DNA from: Candidatus Woesearchaeota archaeon
Lineage (GTDB): Archaea; Nanobdellota; Nanobdellia; Woesearchaeales; JABGXB01
NCBI GenBank assembly: GCA_018675975.1
Contig: JABGXB010000002.1
Coordinates: 380,098-444,097 of the forward strand
DNA length: 64,000 nucleotides
Direction: 5' to 3'
Shown: one piece after another, positions 11,552 through 20,469 of the stretch
Position numbering within the stretch: the first letter of the stretch is position 1
Layout of the letters: every line of letters starts with the position of its first letter
Notes under the pieces: generated by a model
What the model saw: the letters and a program-made list of their open reading frames with translations, nothing else
What the model was told of the DNA's origin: nothing
Database searches by the model: none
Made by a program: the position numbers and the translations under genes

Positions 11552-13064
11552 CTTCATCTGATTTAATATCACCAAATTTTAGTACTTTAACTTGACGTGT
11601 TTTTAAATTTATTAAAGGCAATCTACAAGGTTCAGGAACAAAACCAAATTTTTCATTCATTTCAGTTAAATCTTCCCATGCAGATCCACATAATAAAGTA
11701 ACATTCCTATAACTTTGTATAGAACATTTATGAACATGACCAGTAACAAAAATATCAGGGATTTTACGTATAATCATTGGATCATATTCAGAATTAATTA
11801 CTTTTTGATTTGCTTTATGAAAAGGACTTAAATGTCTTCTTTGAAGTAAATATTTCATTACGTGACTTATGTTTTCTACACCACCAGCTTTTAATAAAGT
11901 AGGAACTTTATTTGCATAATAAACTAAAGACCAACCATGATACATTAAAATATCAATACCTGAAAACTTTTTAGTTCTACCAACATTCACATAAGCTGGA
12001 TTTGTTGTCATAATTACATTTTCCATTTTATATAATTCTTCAGCATAATCTTCATGTAATTTTGGTTGTGGTTCAGCCAGACGAACACCATCATGATTAC
12101 CAGGACAAATTATAATTGTTTTATCTTTTGGAATTTTTTTCATATATCTTGCGAATTCATCAAATTGTTCTTTTAAAGATAAAATCGTTAATCTGTTTTC
12201 CATACCAGGAAAAACACCAACACCTTCAACTAAATCTCCTGTAACAAAAATATATTTTATTTTTTTTGAAATTTCTTTATGTTCATCAGTTCCATAATTA
12301 CCACATAAAAAATCAATCATTAATTCAAATTCATTTTTTAAAAATTTATCAGAACCCACGTGAATATCAGACATAAATGCAACATATTCTTCTATAGGAC
12401 TTTTTTTTAATTCTTTAGTTAGTGGAACATCTGGCAAAATAATATCATTTGGAAAAACAACATCATTTAATTTTGTACCAACAATTCCAATTATATCATC
12501 ATGACATAACTCACTTGCTAAATTAAACATTTTTTCATTTTTTTTTGAAACAATTAATTTAGATTTTCCCGTAGGATCATCAACATCAAAAATTAATGCA
12601 CCATTTTTAGTTAAAGATATTTCATAAATAGACACAACTAATGCAACTTTTTCATTATCTGGTTTATATTGTAATCTACTAATTGAAATTGAATTTGAAA
12701 GTTCTAATCTTTTTTTTAAAATTGAAGAAATTTCATCATATCTATTTTTATACATTTTAACAAAATCAGCATATTTTTTTTTTTCAGTATTTTCTTCATA
12801 TTCCCAAGTAATAATTGTTTTTCTATCATTGATTTCAATTTCATTTAGTTTTTGACTTGTTTTTTTATTTTCAATATCATCTAAATATTCAATTAAAATA
12901 TTTTTATTTAAAATTAAATCATTTGAATTTTTTTTTAGAATATAATCATATAAATCAATATGATCTATAGATGAATTAATTAAATTCATTACATCTTCTT
13001 CTATTAATACTTCTTTTTCAAGTAAAAAAGAAATTATATTTTTTTTATCAATTGTGTCCGTCAA
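11541..13064 (-). CDS. polB: DNA polymerase II (PolD) small subunit DP1, calcineurin-like 3'-5' exonuclease
   Basis: Phosphoesterase motifs DIHVGSD, GDLVEG, GNHDG, GHVHK; directly upstream of DP2; TTG start. Confidence 0.95.
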   Translation of the reverse strand: MTDTIDKKNIISFLLEKEVLIEEDVMNLINSSIDHIDLYDYILKKNSNDLILNKNILIEYLDDIENKKTSQKLNEIEINDRKTIITWEYEENTEKKKYADFVKMYKNRYDEISSILKKRLELSNSISISRLQYKPDNEKVALVVSIYEISLTKNGALIFDVDDPTGKSKLIVSKKNEKMFNLASELCHDDIIGIVGTKLNDVVFPNDIILPDVPLTKELKKSPIEEYVAFMSDIHVGSDKFLKNEFELMIDFLCGNYGTDEHKEISKKIKYIFVTGDLVEGVGVFPGMENRLTILSLKEQFDEFARYMKKIPKDKTIIICPGNHDGVRLAEPQPKLHEDYAEELYKMENVIMTTNPAYVNVGRTKKFSGIDILMYHGWSLVYYANKVPTLLKAGGVENISHVMKYLLQRRHLSPFHKANQKVINSEYDPMIIRKIPDIFVTGHVHKCSIQSYRNVTLLCGSAWEDLTEMNEKFGFVPEPCRLPLINLKTRQVKVLKFGDIKSDEDEK

Positions 13065-13175
13065 TAAAAATGTGATTTACATTTATCTTATATATGTTTT
13101 GTAGTTAGTAAAAATAATAAATAATATTAGCTATAATAAAGTCTCTATTATAAAAAATATGTGTTTTTGTGTTAA

Positions 13176-14384
13176 TTAAAAATTTAAACTTTCTCTTAGA
13201 ATTTTTAGTAATTTTGGAGTTGTACTAGGTGGAGTTGCAAGTGTTATTTCTTTAGTTCTTCCATATCTACCTAAATTAATTAATTTTGCATTAATTATAC
13301 CTAACATATCAAGTTCAGCTATAATATCTGAAACTCTTCTTTGTGTTAATGGCCTTAGTCCAGTTTTTGGACATAAATTTTTATAATTTTCATATACTGT
13401 ACCAGTTTGAATATTGTTCATATTTTGTAAACTTATACTAAATATAGAAAAAAGTACAATTTGAAATTGTTTTGGTTGAGTTTTTACTATATCTAAAATT
13501 CTATCTCTTTCAATTTTTGATTCAGCTTGATCTATATTTTCAATTTTAATAGTAGTTTCACCTTCGCGTTCAGCAAGTTCTCCAGCTACTCTTAAAAGTT
13601 CAAGTGCACGTCTTGCATCACCATGCTCTCTTGCAGCATATGCAGCACATTTTTCTATAACTCCCGTTTCAATTATATTTTCTTCAAAAGCTAATTTTGC
13701 TCTTTCTTGTAAAATAGATTGTAATTGCATTGCATTATAAGGAGGAAATAAAATTTCTTCTTCACTAAGAGAACTTTTTACTCTTGGATCTAAATTATTA
13801 ACAAAAACTAAATCATTAGAAATTCCTATTAAATTAATTTGTGCATTTTTAAGTTCACTATTAATTCTTGTAAGATTATATAAAATTTCATCACCAGCTT
13901 TTTTTACTAATTGATCAATTTCATCTAAAACTAAAATTACTAATTGTTTTTCAATATCAATTATATTAAAAAATAATTTATATACTTCGTCAGTTGGAAG
14001 TCCAGTTGGAGGAATACTTTGACCAAATTCCCGGGCTAGTTGAGCAATTAATCTATATTCAGTATCAGCAACTCTTTTTAATTTACAATTTACATAAACA
14101 ATTTTAATATTTATTTTTTGTTCAACTGCAGTTTTTTCAATTAAATTAGTAACACTTTTTACAGATAAAGTTTTACCACTACCTGTTTTTCCATATATAA
14201 ATAAATTTGAAGGTAATTCATTTCTAAGACATGGAGCTAAAATTTTACCAATTTGTTCTATTAAATCATTTCTATGTGGAATATTTTCAGGTGTGTAATT
14301 AGCTTGAAGTACTTTTTTATTATTAAATAAAGGTTTTTTATTAATAAATGAAGAAAATATATCTTTTAATTTATTTTGACTCAT
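13176..14384 (-). CDS. cdc6: Orc1/Cdc6 replication initiator
   Basis: Walker A GKTGSGKT, Walker B LVILVLDEID, C-terminal winged helix; adjacent to the DP1/DP2 genes and a putative origin. Confidence 0.95.
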   Translation of the reverse strand: MSQNKLKDIFSSFINKKPLFNNKKVLQANYTPENIPHRNDLIEQIGKILAPCLRNELPSNLFIYGKTGSGKTLSVKSVTNLIEKTAVEQKINIKIVYVNCKLKRVADTEYRLIAQLAREFGQSIPPTGLPTDEVYKLFFNIIDIEKQLVILVLDEIDQLVKKAGDEILYNLTRINSELKNAQINLIGISNDLVFVNNLDPRVKSSLSEEEILFPPYNAMQLQSILQERAKLAFEENIIETGVIEKCAAYAAREHGDARRALELLRVAGELAEREGETTIKIENIDQAESKIERDRILDIVKTQPKQFQIVLFSIFSISLQNMNNIQTGTVYENYKNLCPKTGLRPLTQRRVSDIIAELDMLGIINAKLINLGRYGRTKEITLATPPSTTPKLLKILRESLNF

Positions 14385-14460
14385 ATTTTAATATTTTTGT
14401 AACAAGTTTATTAATTTGATTATATTTTTTAATAAAATTGTAATATTTTATATTAATCCT

Positions 14461-14481
14461 ACCCCTTAATTTCCTCTGGAA
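14461..14481 (-). promoter_or_regulatory. Origin recognition box (ORB)-like motif, left copy
   Basis: Minus strand TTCCAGAGGAAATTAAGGGGT matches the archaeal ORB layout (TTCCAGnGGAAA + G-string). Confidence 0.8.
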
Positions 14482-14841
14482 CTATAATAATAAAAAACTA
14501 TTTAATGGTTAAAATTAATAATTAAATAGTATAATTATTAATTTATTAATCAAAAGATAAACAAAAAACACTTTAAATCAAATATTAAATTAATTAATAA
14601 AACAAAATTATATAATAAAATTCTAATTAAAACTTAAGTTATATATATATATATATATATAATAATATATTATATATTATATATAATATATTTCTATATA
14701 GAAAATAAATAATTTGTTTTTTTTCTTTGAATTTTTTTTTAGTAAAAAAAGAATTAAAATTTATCTGTTTTTTAATTTCAAAACCAATTAATTCTTTATT
14801 GATTTGTATTTTAACAATGCACATATTTTTTTTAATTTGAT
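14482..14841. other. Candidate oriC duplex-unwinding region (almost pure A/T, includes (AT)10 and a 14-bp palindrome TTTCTATATAGAAA at 14691-14704)
   Basis: Lies between two inverted ORB-like motifs, next to orc1/cdc6. Confidence 0.7.
14641..14660. repeat. (AT)10 dinucleotide repeat followed by AT palindromes
   Basis: Direct reading: atatatatatatatatatat. Confidence 0.95.
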
Positions 14842-14862
14842 TTCCAATAGAAATAAAGGGGT
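14842..14862 (+). promoter_or_regulatory. Origin recognition box (ORB)-like motif, right copy (inverted relative to left copy)
   Basis: TTCCAATAGAAATAAAGGGGT; 17/21 identical to the left copy by hand alignment. Confidence 0.7.
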
Positions 14863-14988
14863 AACACTGTATACTTAATTCATTAATTAATAATAATTAA
14901 TAATATTTAATATAATAATAGTTAATAATTAATTAATAATTTATCAAATAAACATTGTTTTTTTAAATCATAATATTAAAAAATATAT

Positions 14989-15993
14989 ATGGAAAAAAAA
15001 ATTCACATTAAATTTACTTGGTTTTTATTATTAATAATATTAATTTTATTTGCTTATATAGTATATATTGATAATCAAATATCTGAAACAAATTTAAAAT
15101 TACTCAATATAAATAATGATTTATCAAATAATATTAATGATTTAGATAAAAATATTAATTCTTTTATTGAATCTCAAAATAATATTAATAAAAATATTAC
15201 AAATGCAACTATAACTAATAATAATAATATAGTTGATAATTTTAATATATTAAATTATGATATAAATAAAGTTGGAGAACAAATTGAATATTATAATTTA
15301 AAATCTAATAAAAGATTAGATGAATTAGGAGAAGAAAATGATGCAATTCAAAATTCAGTTGATGAAATTAGTACAAGTATTGTATCTTTAAAAAAAAAAA
15401 CAAGTTCTGACTTTACAGATATTATTGAAGATGTTGTTCCCGCTACTATTTCTATAAATACACCAATTGGAGTAGGTTCAGGTGCAATAATATCTAAAGA
15501 ATATGCAATAACAAATTTTCATGTTGTTTCATCTAATGGAGAACCTTTAGATGATATTAGAATAAGAACTTATGATGATGATTATTTTGGAGCAAAAATT
15601 ATAGCTTATAATCCTTTAATTGATTTAGCATTATTAAAATTAGATGAAGATATGGATTATACTTTTGATTTTGTTAAATTAAATGATATTGAATTAGGTC
15701 AAAAAGTTATGGCTATTGGATCACCAAGAGGTTTAAGTTTTACAGTTACAGAAGGAATAATTAGTCAATTAAATAGACAAATTGATTCTTCTAATATAAA
15801 TTACATACAAACATCTGTTGCAATTAATCCTGGTAATTCTGGTGGTCCTTTAATTAGTACTGATGGTAAATTAATTGGATTAAATACATTAAAAGTATTA
15901 GAATCAGAAGGATTAGGTTTTGCAATACCTTCAGAAATAATAAGTAGTTTTATTGATTCAGTTGAATCTGAGAATAATATAAATATAAAATAA
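14989..15993 (+). CDS. Membrane-anchored trypsin-like serine protease (HtrA/DegP-like, no PDZ)
   Basis: N-terminal TM plus coiled coil; triad motifs TNFHVV, DLALLKL, NPGNSGGPL. Confidence 0.9.
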   Translation: MEKKIHIKFTWFLLLIILILFAYIVYIDNQISETNLKLLNINNDLSNNINDLDKNINSFIESQNNINKNITNATITNNNNIVDNFNILNYDINKVGEQIEYYNLKSNKRLDELGEENDAIQNSVDEISTSIVSLKKKTSSDFTDIIEDVVPATISINTPIGVGSGAIISKEYAITNFHVVSSNGEPLDDIRIRTYDDDYFGAKIIAYNPLIDLALLKLDEDMDYTFDFVKLNDIELGQKVMAIGSPRGLSFTVTEGIISQLNRQIDSSNINYIQTSVAINPGNSGGPLISTDGKLIGLNTLKVLESEGLGFAIPSEIISSFIDSVESENNINIK

Positions 15994-16008
15994 TAAAAAA
16001 ATTAAAAA

Positions 16009-16335
16009 TTATCTTCTTTTTCTTTTTACAGATCTAGAAGATTTTTTTGTTACTTTTTTTGCTGTTTTTTTAACAACTTTTTTTTTAACTGGTTTTTTTA
16101 CACTTTTTGAATTTTTTTTAGCAGTATTAATTCCTAATTTTTCTTCAATTTTATATTGTTCATCAAGAATATTCAATTCATTATATCTTAATTGATCAAC
16201 AATATGCTCTACATGAACTTCAACATTCAATAATTTTTGTTCTAGCCTAATTAAGTATTTCAATGCCCAAATAATACCCACAACTGCACCTACTGTTACA
16301 GCAAAAGTAATATCACCAGATGTTAGATTAACCAT
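16009..16335 (-). CDS. Small membrane protein with Lys-rich (KKPVKKKVVKK) C-terminal tail
   Basis: One TM, then amphipathic segment and basic tail; SD-like AGAGGTGG upstream of ATG. Confidence 0.75.
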   Translation of the reverse strand: MVNLTSGDITFAVTVGAVVGIIWALKYLIRLEQKLLNVEVHVEHIVDQLRYNELNILDEQYKIEEKLGINTAKKNSKSVKKPVKKKVVKKTAKKVTKKSSRSVKRKRR

Positions 16336-16489
16336 ATTCCACCTCTTATAAATGATTGTATGATTTGGCTTTTTAAACGTTTCTACTACTATAAGACAAT
16401 TTTACTCTTAAAATAGCTTATTTCTACATTTACTTATTGTTACTACTTTATAGTAATGTTTATAAATAAATAATTCCTCAATAGTCTTA

Positions 16490-17278
16490 ATGATTAAAAA
16501 CGATATTGTTTCAAGATTAAAGGAATTTGGGTTAAATAATTATGAAGCTAAATTGTGGATCTCTTTATTATCAAGAGGAATTGCTGGTGCTAGTGAATTA
16601 TCTGAAATTGCTAATGTACCACGATCAAGAGCTTATGATGTATTAGAGAGTCTTGAAAAAAAAGGTTTTATTATGATTAAAGTTGGTAAACCAATAAAAT
16701 ATATGCCAATTTCACCTGCTAATGTATTAGAAAATTTAAAAAAGAAATTAAAATCCGAACATAAAGAGCAATTAGATCAAATAAGTAATTATAAAGATAG
16801 TAATGTATTTGAAGAATTAAATTTATTACATGATAATGGAATAGATTCATCTGATTTTTCTGATATGTCAGCAAGCTTAAAAGGTCAAAATAATTTAAAT
16901 AATCATATTGAATTATGTCTAAAAAAAGCTAAAGATTATATTTATTTAATGACTACTGACATAGGTTTAAAAAGAAAATATGATAAATTTTTTGATGTTT
17001 TTAAAAAATTAAAAAGTAGAGGTGTAAAAATTAATATTTGTGCGCCTTTGGATGGAATCGACAAATCTATATTAACTAAATTAAGTACAGTTGCAAATTT
17101 AAAAAATATTCAAAAACCAATTTCAAGATTTATTGTTGTAGATGGAACTGAATTAACTTTTATGTTAAATGATGACAATAAAATTAAAGCAAAATTTGAT
17201 ACGGGTATATGGGTAAATACACCATTTTTTTCTAATGGATTATCAAAAATGTTTGAAACTGTTTTTGATAAAAATTAA
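16490..17278 (+). CDS. TrmB family transcriptional regulator
   Basis: LNNYEAKLWISLLSRG...VPRSRAYDVLESLEKKGFI winged helix; paralog at 55.2-56.1 kb; TTTATAAA 29 bp upstream. Confidence 0.88.
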   Translation: MIKNDIVSRLKEFGLNNYEAKLWISLLSRGIAGASELSEIANVPRSRAYDVLESLEKKGFIMIKVGKPIKYMPISPANVLENLKKKLKSEHKEQLDQISNYKDSNVFEELNLLHDNGIDSSDFSDMSASLKGQNNLNNHIELCLKKAKDYIYLMTTDIGLKRKYDKFFDVFKKLKSRGVKINICAPLDGIDKSILTKLSTVANLKNIQKPISRFIVVDGTELTFMLNDDNKIKAKFDTGIWVNTPFFSNGLSKMFETVFDKN

Positions 17279-17814
17279 AAACCGTTTTTAGTTAATTCTT
17301 TCCAATTATTTTTATAATAATTATATTTTTCTTCAAAAATTTCCTTTGGAGTTATTTCTATATTTAAATTTAATATTTTTTCTTTTAATAAATTTAAAGT
17401 TTTTTCTTTTTCCTCTTCTTTACATAATTTTTCAAGCTCAAGTATATACCCATAACCAAGACTATGTCCTACTTGAATTGTAATATTTTGCCATTCAAAC
17501 GTATATTTTTTTCTAAACCATTTAATTTGTTTTGGTATATTTAATTTTTCAAACATTTTTTGAAGGTGATTAAAATTTATTTTATCAAATTTTATTTCAT
17601 ATTCTTCCCTACAATCATCATGAATATTTCCTGATTTTAATATTATTTTTGCATAATCATTATTTTTCCAAAGTCTAACTCCACCTTGATCTGCATAATA
17701 TTCAGTTTCATCTGTTTCGATTTCAATTAAATTTCCTTCTTTTTTAAAAAATTCAATTAATTCCTCAAATTTTTCTTTAGAAATAAAACTTCTGATCTCT
17801 ACTTCAATTGTCAT
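17275..17814 (-). CDS. CYTH domain protein (class IV adenylyl cyclase / triphosphatase superfamily)
   Basis: MTIEVEIRSFI ExExK-type start, GGVRLW, CREEYEIKF, LGYGYILELE. Confidence 0.75.
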   Translation of the reverse strand: MTIEVEIRSFISKEKFEELIEFFKKEGNLIEIETDETEYYADQGGVRLWKNNDYAKIILKSGNIHDDCREEYEIKFDKINFNHLQKMFEKLNIPKQIKWFRKKYTFEWQNITIQVGHSLGYGYILELEKLCKEEEKEKTLNLLKEKILNLNIEITPKEIFEEKYNYYKNNWKELTKNGF

Positions 17815-17885
17815 AATTTTCTTTTTTTAATATAATTTATATACTTTTTGAAAAAAATGAAATTAAAATAAAAAATAAAAAAAAA

Positions 17886-18125
17886 TTATTCTTTTATTGT
17901 CAAATATTCATATGCTTTTGATAATACTATCATTGCTTTTGGTAAATCTTTTGCATATAAACTACTAGAACTTTTCCAATTACCCTCTTTGTCTTTAAAT
18001 CTTCTTGAAAAATTTACTGTATTAAATTCAGCATCATTTCCTTCAGTATTCTTTGTTGTGTTTTTAAAAACAGTTGCATTTATTGCACCTGTTGAAAATC
18101 TTTTTACTACATCTCCATTTTCCAT
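17886..18125 (-). CDS. Small conserved hypothetical protein
   Basis: 79 aa, FSTGAINATVFKNT...SSSLYAKDLPKAMIVLSKAYEYLTIKE; SD-like AGAGGT upstream. Confidence 0.7.
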   Translation of the reverse strand: MENGDVVKRFSTGAINATVFKNTTKNTEGNDAEFNTVNFSRRFKDKEGNWKSSSSLYAKDLPKAMIVLSKAYEYLTIKE

Positions 18126-18227
18126 TTTTAATACCTCTTTGTATTATATAGAATTATAATTTTAACTTAAAAATAATCTTTGTAATATTTATTGTAATAT
18201 TTACATAAATATAATCAATATTTTGTA

Positions 18228-18254
18228 TTATTTGAACATTTTTCATTCAAATAA
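18228..18254. promoter_or_regulatory. Perfect 9-bp inverted repeat TTATTTGAA-N9-TTCAAATAA upstream of the TFE-like gene
   Basis: Direct reading; followed by TTTATAAA box at 18261-18268. Confidence 0.6.
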
Positions 18255-18290
18255 CCAATGTTTATAAATTGAATATTTTTTTATAGAAAT

Positions 18291-19232
18291 ATGAATGAAC
18301 TATATATTTCTAATAAATTAATTTATGAAACTGTAGAAGCTGCATGTGGTTCTGATATACTTCCTTTAGTTGAGTTTATTAAAAATAAAGAAAATATAAG
18401 TGAAACTGATATATCTGAAAAACTAGAAATTCCAATTAATATAATAAGACAAATGTTTTACAGATTATCTGATTTTAATTTAGTTAGATTTAAGAAAAAA
18501 AAAGATAAAAAAAAAGGTTGGTATATTTATTATTGGACTTTTCTTTCAAGAAATATTTCTTATGCAATTTTAGCATTAAAAAAAAGAAGGTATGAAGGAT
18601 TAAAAAGTAGAATTACTCGAGAAGAAGAAAATATTTATTTTATATGTAATGATAATCATTTTAAAATGGACTTTGATTCCGCTACAGAATATGAATTTAA
18701 ATGTCCTGAATGCGGTGAACTTTTATTTCAAATAGACAGTCAAAAAATAATTGATAATTTAAGAGTAGAAATGGACGAATTAAATGAATATATACAACAT
18801 CCACCTAGCATTTTTAAATATGAAGAAGAACCAGTTCAAACTTTAGAAATTATAACTGCTGAAGATGAATTAAGAGCAAAGAAAAGAACAACTAAAAAAG
18901 CTGTTAAAAAAGTAGTTAAGAAAGCTGCTAAAAAGAAAACAGTTAAGAAACCAGCTAAAAAGAAAGTTGTTAAAAAAGTAGTTAAGAAACCAGTTAAAAA
19001 GAAAGTTGTTAAAAAAGTAGTTAAGAAACCAGTTAAAAAGAAAGTCGATAAAAAAGTAGTTAAGAAAAAAGTTGCTAAAAAAGTAATTAAAAAAGCAGTT
19101 AAGAAAAAAGTAATAAAAAAACTAGTTAAAAAAAAATCTGCTAAAAGACCAACCAAAAAAAAAGAAGTATTTAGTTCTAGAAAAAAAAAGAAATTAGTTA
19201 ATAATATTTTAAAAAAAAGAAAAAAGAAATAA
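18291..19232 (+). CDS. tfe: Transcription factor E (TFE alpha) with long Lys/Val-rich histone H1-like C-terminal tail
   Basis: Winged helix (ISEKLEIPINIIRQMFYRLSDFNLVR) plus zinc ribbon (ICNDNHFKMDFDSATEYEFKCPECGELL); tail of KKVVKK/KKPAKK repeats. Confidence 0.85.
   Translation: MNELYISNKLIYETVEAACGSDILPLVEFIKNKENISETDISEKLEIPINIIRQMFYRLSDFNLVRFKKKKDKKKGWYIYYWTFLSRNISYAILALKKRRYEGLKSRITREEENIYFICNDNHFKMDFDSATEYEFKCPECGELLFQIDSQKIIDNLRVEMDELNEYIQHPPSIFKYEEEPVQTLEIITAEDELRAKKRTTKKAVKKVVKKAAKKKTVKKPAKKKVVKKVVKKPVKKKVVKKVVKKPVKKKVDKKVVKKKVAKKVIKKAVKKKVIKKLVKKKSAKRPTKKKEVFSSRKKKKLVNNILKKRKKK
18957..19073 (+). repeat. Tandem 39-bp coding repeat (3 units, first two identical) in the TFE tail
   Basis: AAAAAGAAAGTTGTTAAAAAAGTAGTTAAGAAACCAGTT at 18957-18995 and 18996-19034, diverged copy at 19035-19073. 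Confidence 0.95.
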
Positions 19233-19628
19233 TTACCAATTTCCAATTAATTCATTAAATGAAAAACCAGCTTCTTTATGTTCTTTAAAATTTACACAAA
19301 AACTTTTTTCAGTTTCTTTTAAATCATCTATTGATAAAAAATACCAACCTTTTTTTTCAAATTTTGCTCCAATATAATATTCACATCCAAACATTCTTGA
19401 AAATTCAATTAATTCAAAAATTTGTTTTTTATTAATATAAATATAATTATTTTTTACGGATTTTGCTTCAATTGCAATTTTACGAATATTATTTGATGCT
19501 AAAATATCTGGACTTGGGTATTTTGTTGAACCACTTCCAGCAGATCTTAATGCTGCCCAATTGTTTTTCCAAAATAAATGAATTAACTCTCTTTCTGCTT
19601 TACTACCTTTACTTTTAGTATTAATCAT
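19233..19628 (-). CDS. hjc: Archaeal Holliday junction resolvase Hjc
   Basis: KGSKAERELIHLFWKNNWAALRSAGSGSTKYPSPDILASNNIRKIAIEAKS. Confidence 0.9.
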   Translation of the reverse strand: MINTKSKGSKAERELIHLFWKNNWAALRSAGSGSTKYPSPDILASNNIRKIAIEAKSVKNNYIYINKKQIFELIEFSRMFGCEYYIGAKFEKKGWYFLSIDDLKETEKSFCVNFKEHKEAGFSFNELIGNW

Positions 19629-19703
19629 ACATTATATTAATTGATTATTATTTATAATAAAAATGCGTAGATGTCTATTGGACCAGTGTAAAATTATTTT
19701 TAT

Positions 19704-20405
19704 TTAATTATAAAAGTCATTAGTATACTCAAAATTATTATCTTGTAATATATTTTCTAATTTTTCTAAAAATTCAGAATGTTCAAATGGTATAAATGTT
19801 TTAAAACCACCTACTTTTTCAAAATTTACTCCTGTATTACTTCTACCATCTTTATTTAAATATACATCTTTTAATGAAACTACTACATATCCTATTTTGT
19901 CATATAAATCAAATATTGGTCTTATTTTTCTTTGAATTGAAGTTGTTGAATACGGTGATGGATGTCTTTTCCCACCACCTTTTACTTTTTTACCACATTT
20001 CACTTCAAAAGCAACAAATATATCTTCTAATAATACACTATTATCAATTTGAGATTGTATTTTAAATTTAGATGGAATATGTAAGTTTATTTCAGTTCCA
20101 TAAGGTAATATTTTTATGAACCTATATGATTTTGTTATTTTTTTATCATTGAGTGGGTTAAACTTTCCACCTAAATTATGTTCACTCAAGATTTTCTGAA
20201 TTGTTAGCCCAGTGTAAATTTCTCCAAAATAACCTATTATATTTGATAATAAATGCATCTGACTATTTTTTGAGTCTAGTGAAATAAACATATTGTATAT
20301 ATTTTCCCAATCAATCTCTTGTTGAGGGAACAATTCAACTAATTTTTCTAAACTATCATTACTATACAACTGTATTTGTTTTTCCATGATATTCTTGAAA
20401 ATCAT
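19704..20405 (-). CDS. Uncharacterised protein, possible PD-(D/E)XK-type nuclease
   Basis: QIDNSVLLEDIFVAFEVKCGK resembles D-Xn-ExK; next to hjc. Confidence 0.4.
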   Translation of the reverse strand: MIFKNIMEKQIQLYSNDSLEKLVELFPQQEIDWENIYNMFISLDSKNSQMHLLSNIIGYFGEIYTGLTIQKILSEHNLGGKFNPLNDKKITKSYRFIKILPYGTEINLHIPSKFKIQSQIDNSVLLEDIFVAFEVKCGKKVKGGGKRHPSPYSTTSIQRKIRPIFDLYDKIGYVVVSLKDVYLNKDGRSNTGVNFEKVGGFKTFIPFEHSEFLEKLENILQDNNFEYTNDFYN

Positions 20406-20469
20406 CTATTTAAAAATAATTATTTGATTAAATAGTTTCATTTAAAAATAAAGAATATTTCAAAATATT

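Noticed and set aside
7913-11575. Possible intein in DP2
   Set aside because: Length and continuity of conserved blocks leave no room for an intein; no splicing motifs seen.
14639-14824. 61-aa minus-strand ORF in the orc1/protease gap
   Set aside because: Ends in translated (AT)n (IYIYIYI); lies in the putative origin and has no recognisable domain.
18836-19246. 136-aa minus-strand ORF (FLTTFLTTFFLTGF...)
   Set aside because: Antisense shadow of the Lys-rich TFE tail; low-complexity, no independent signal.
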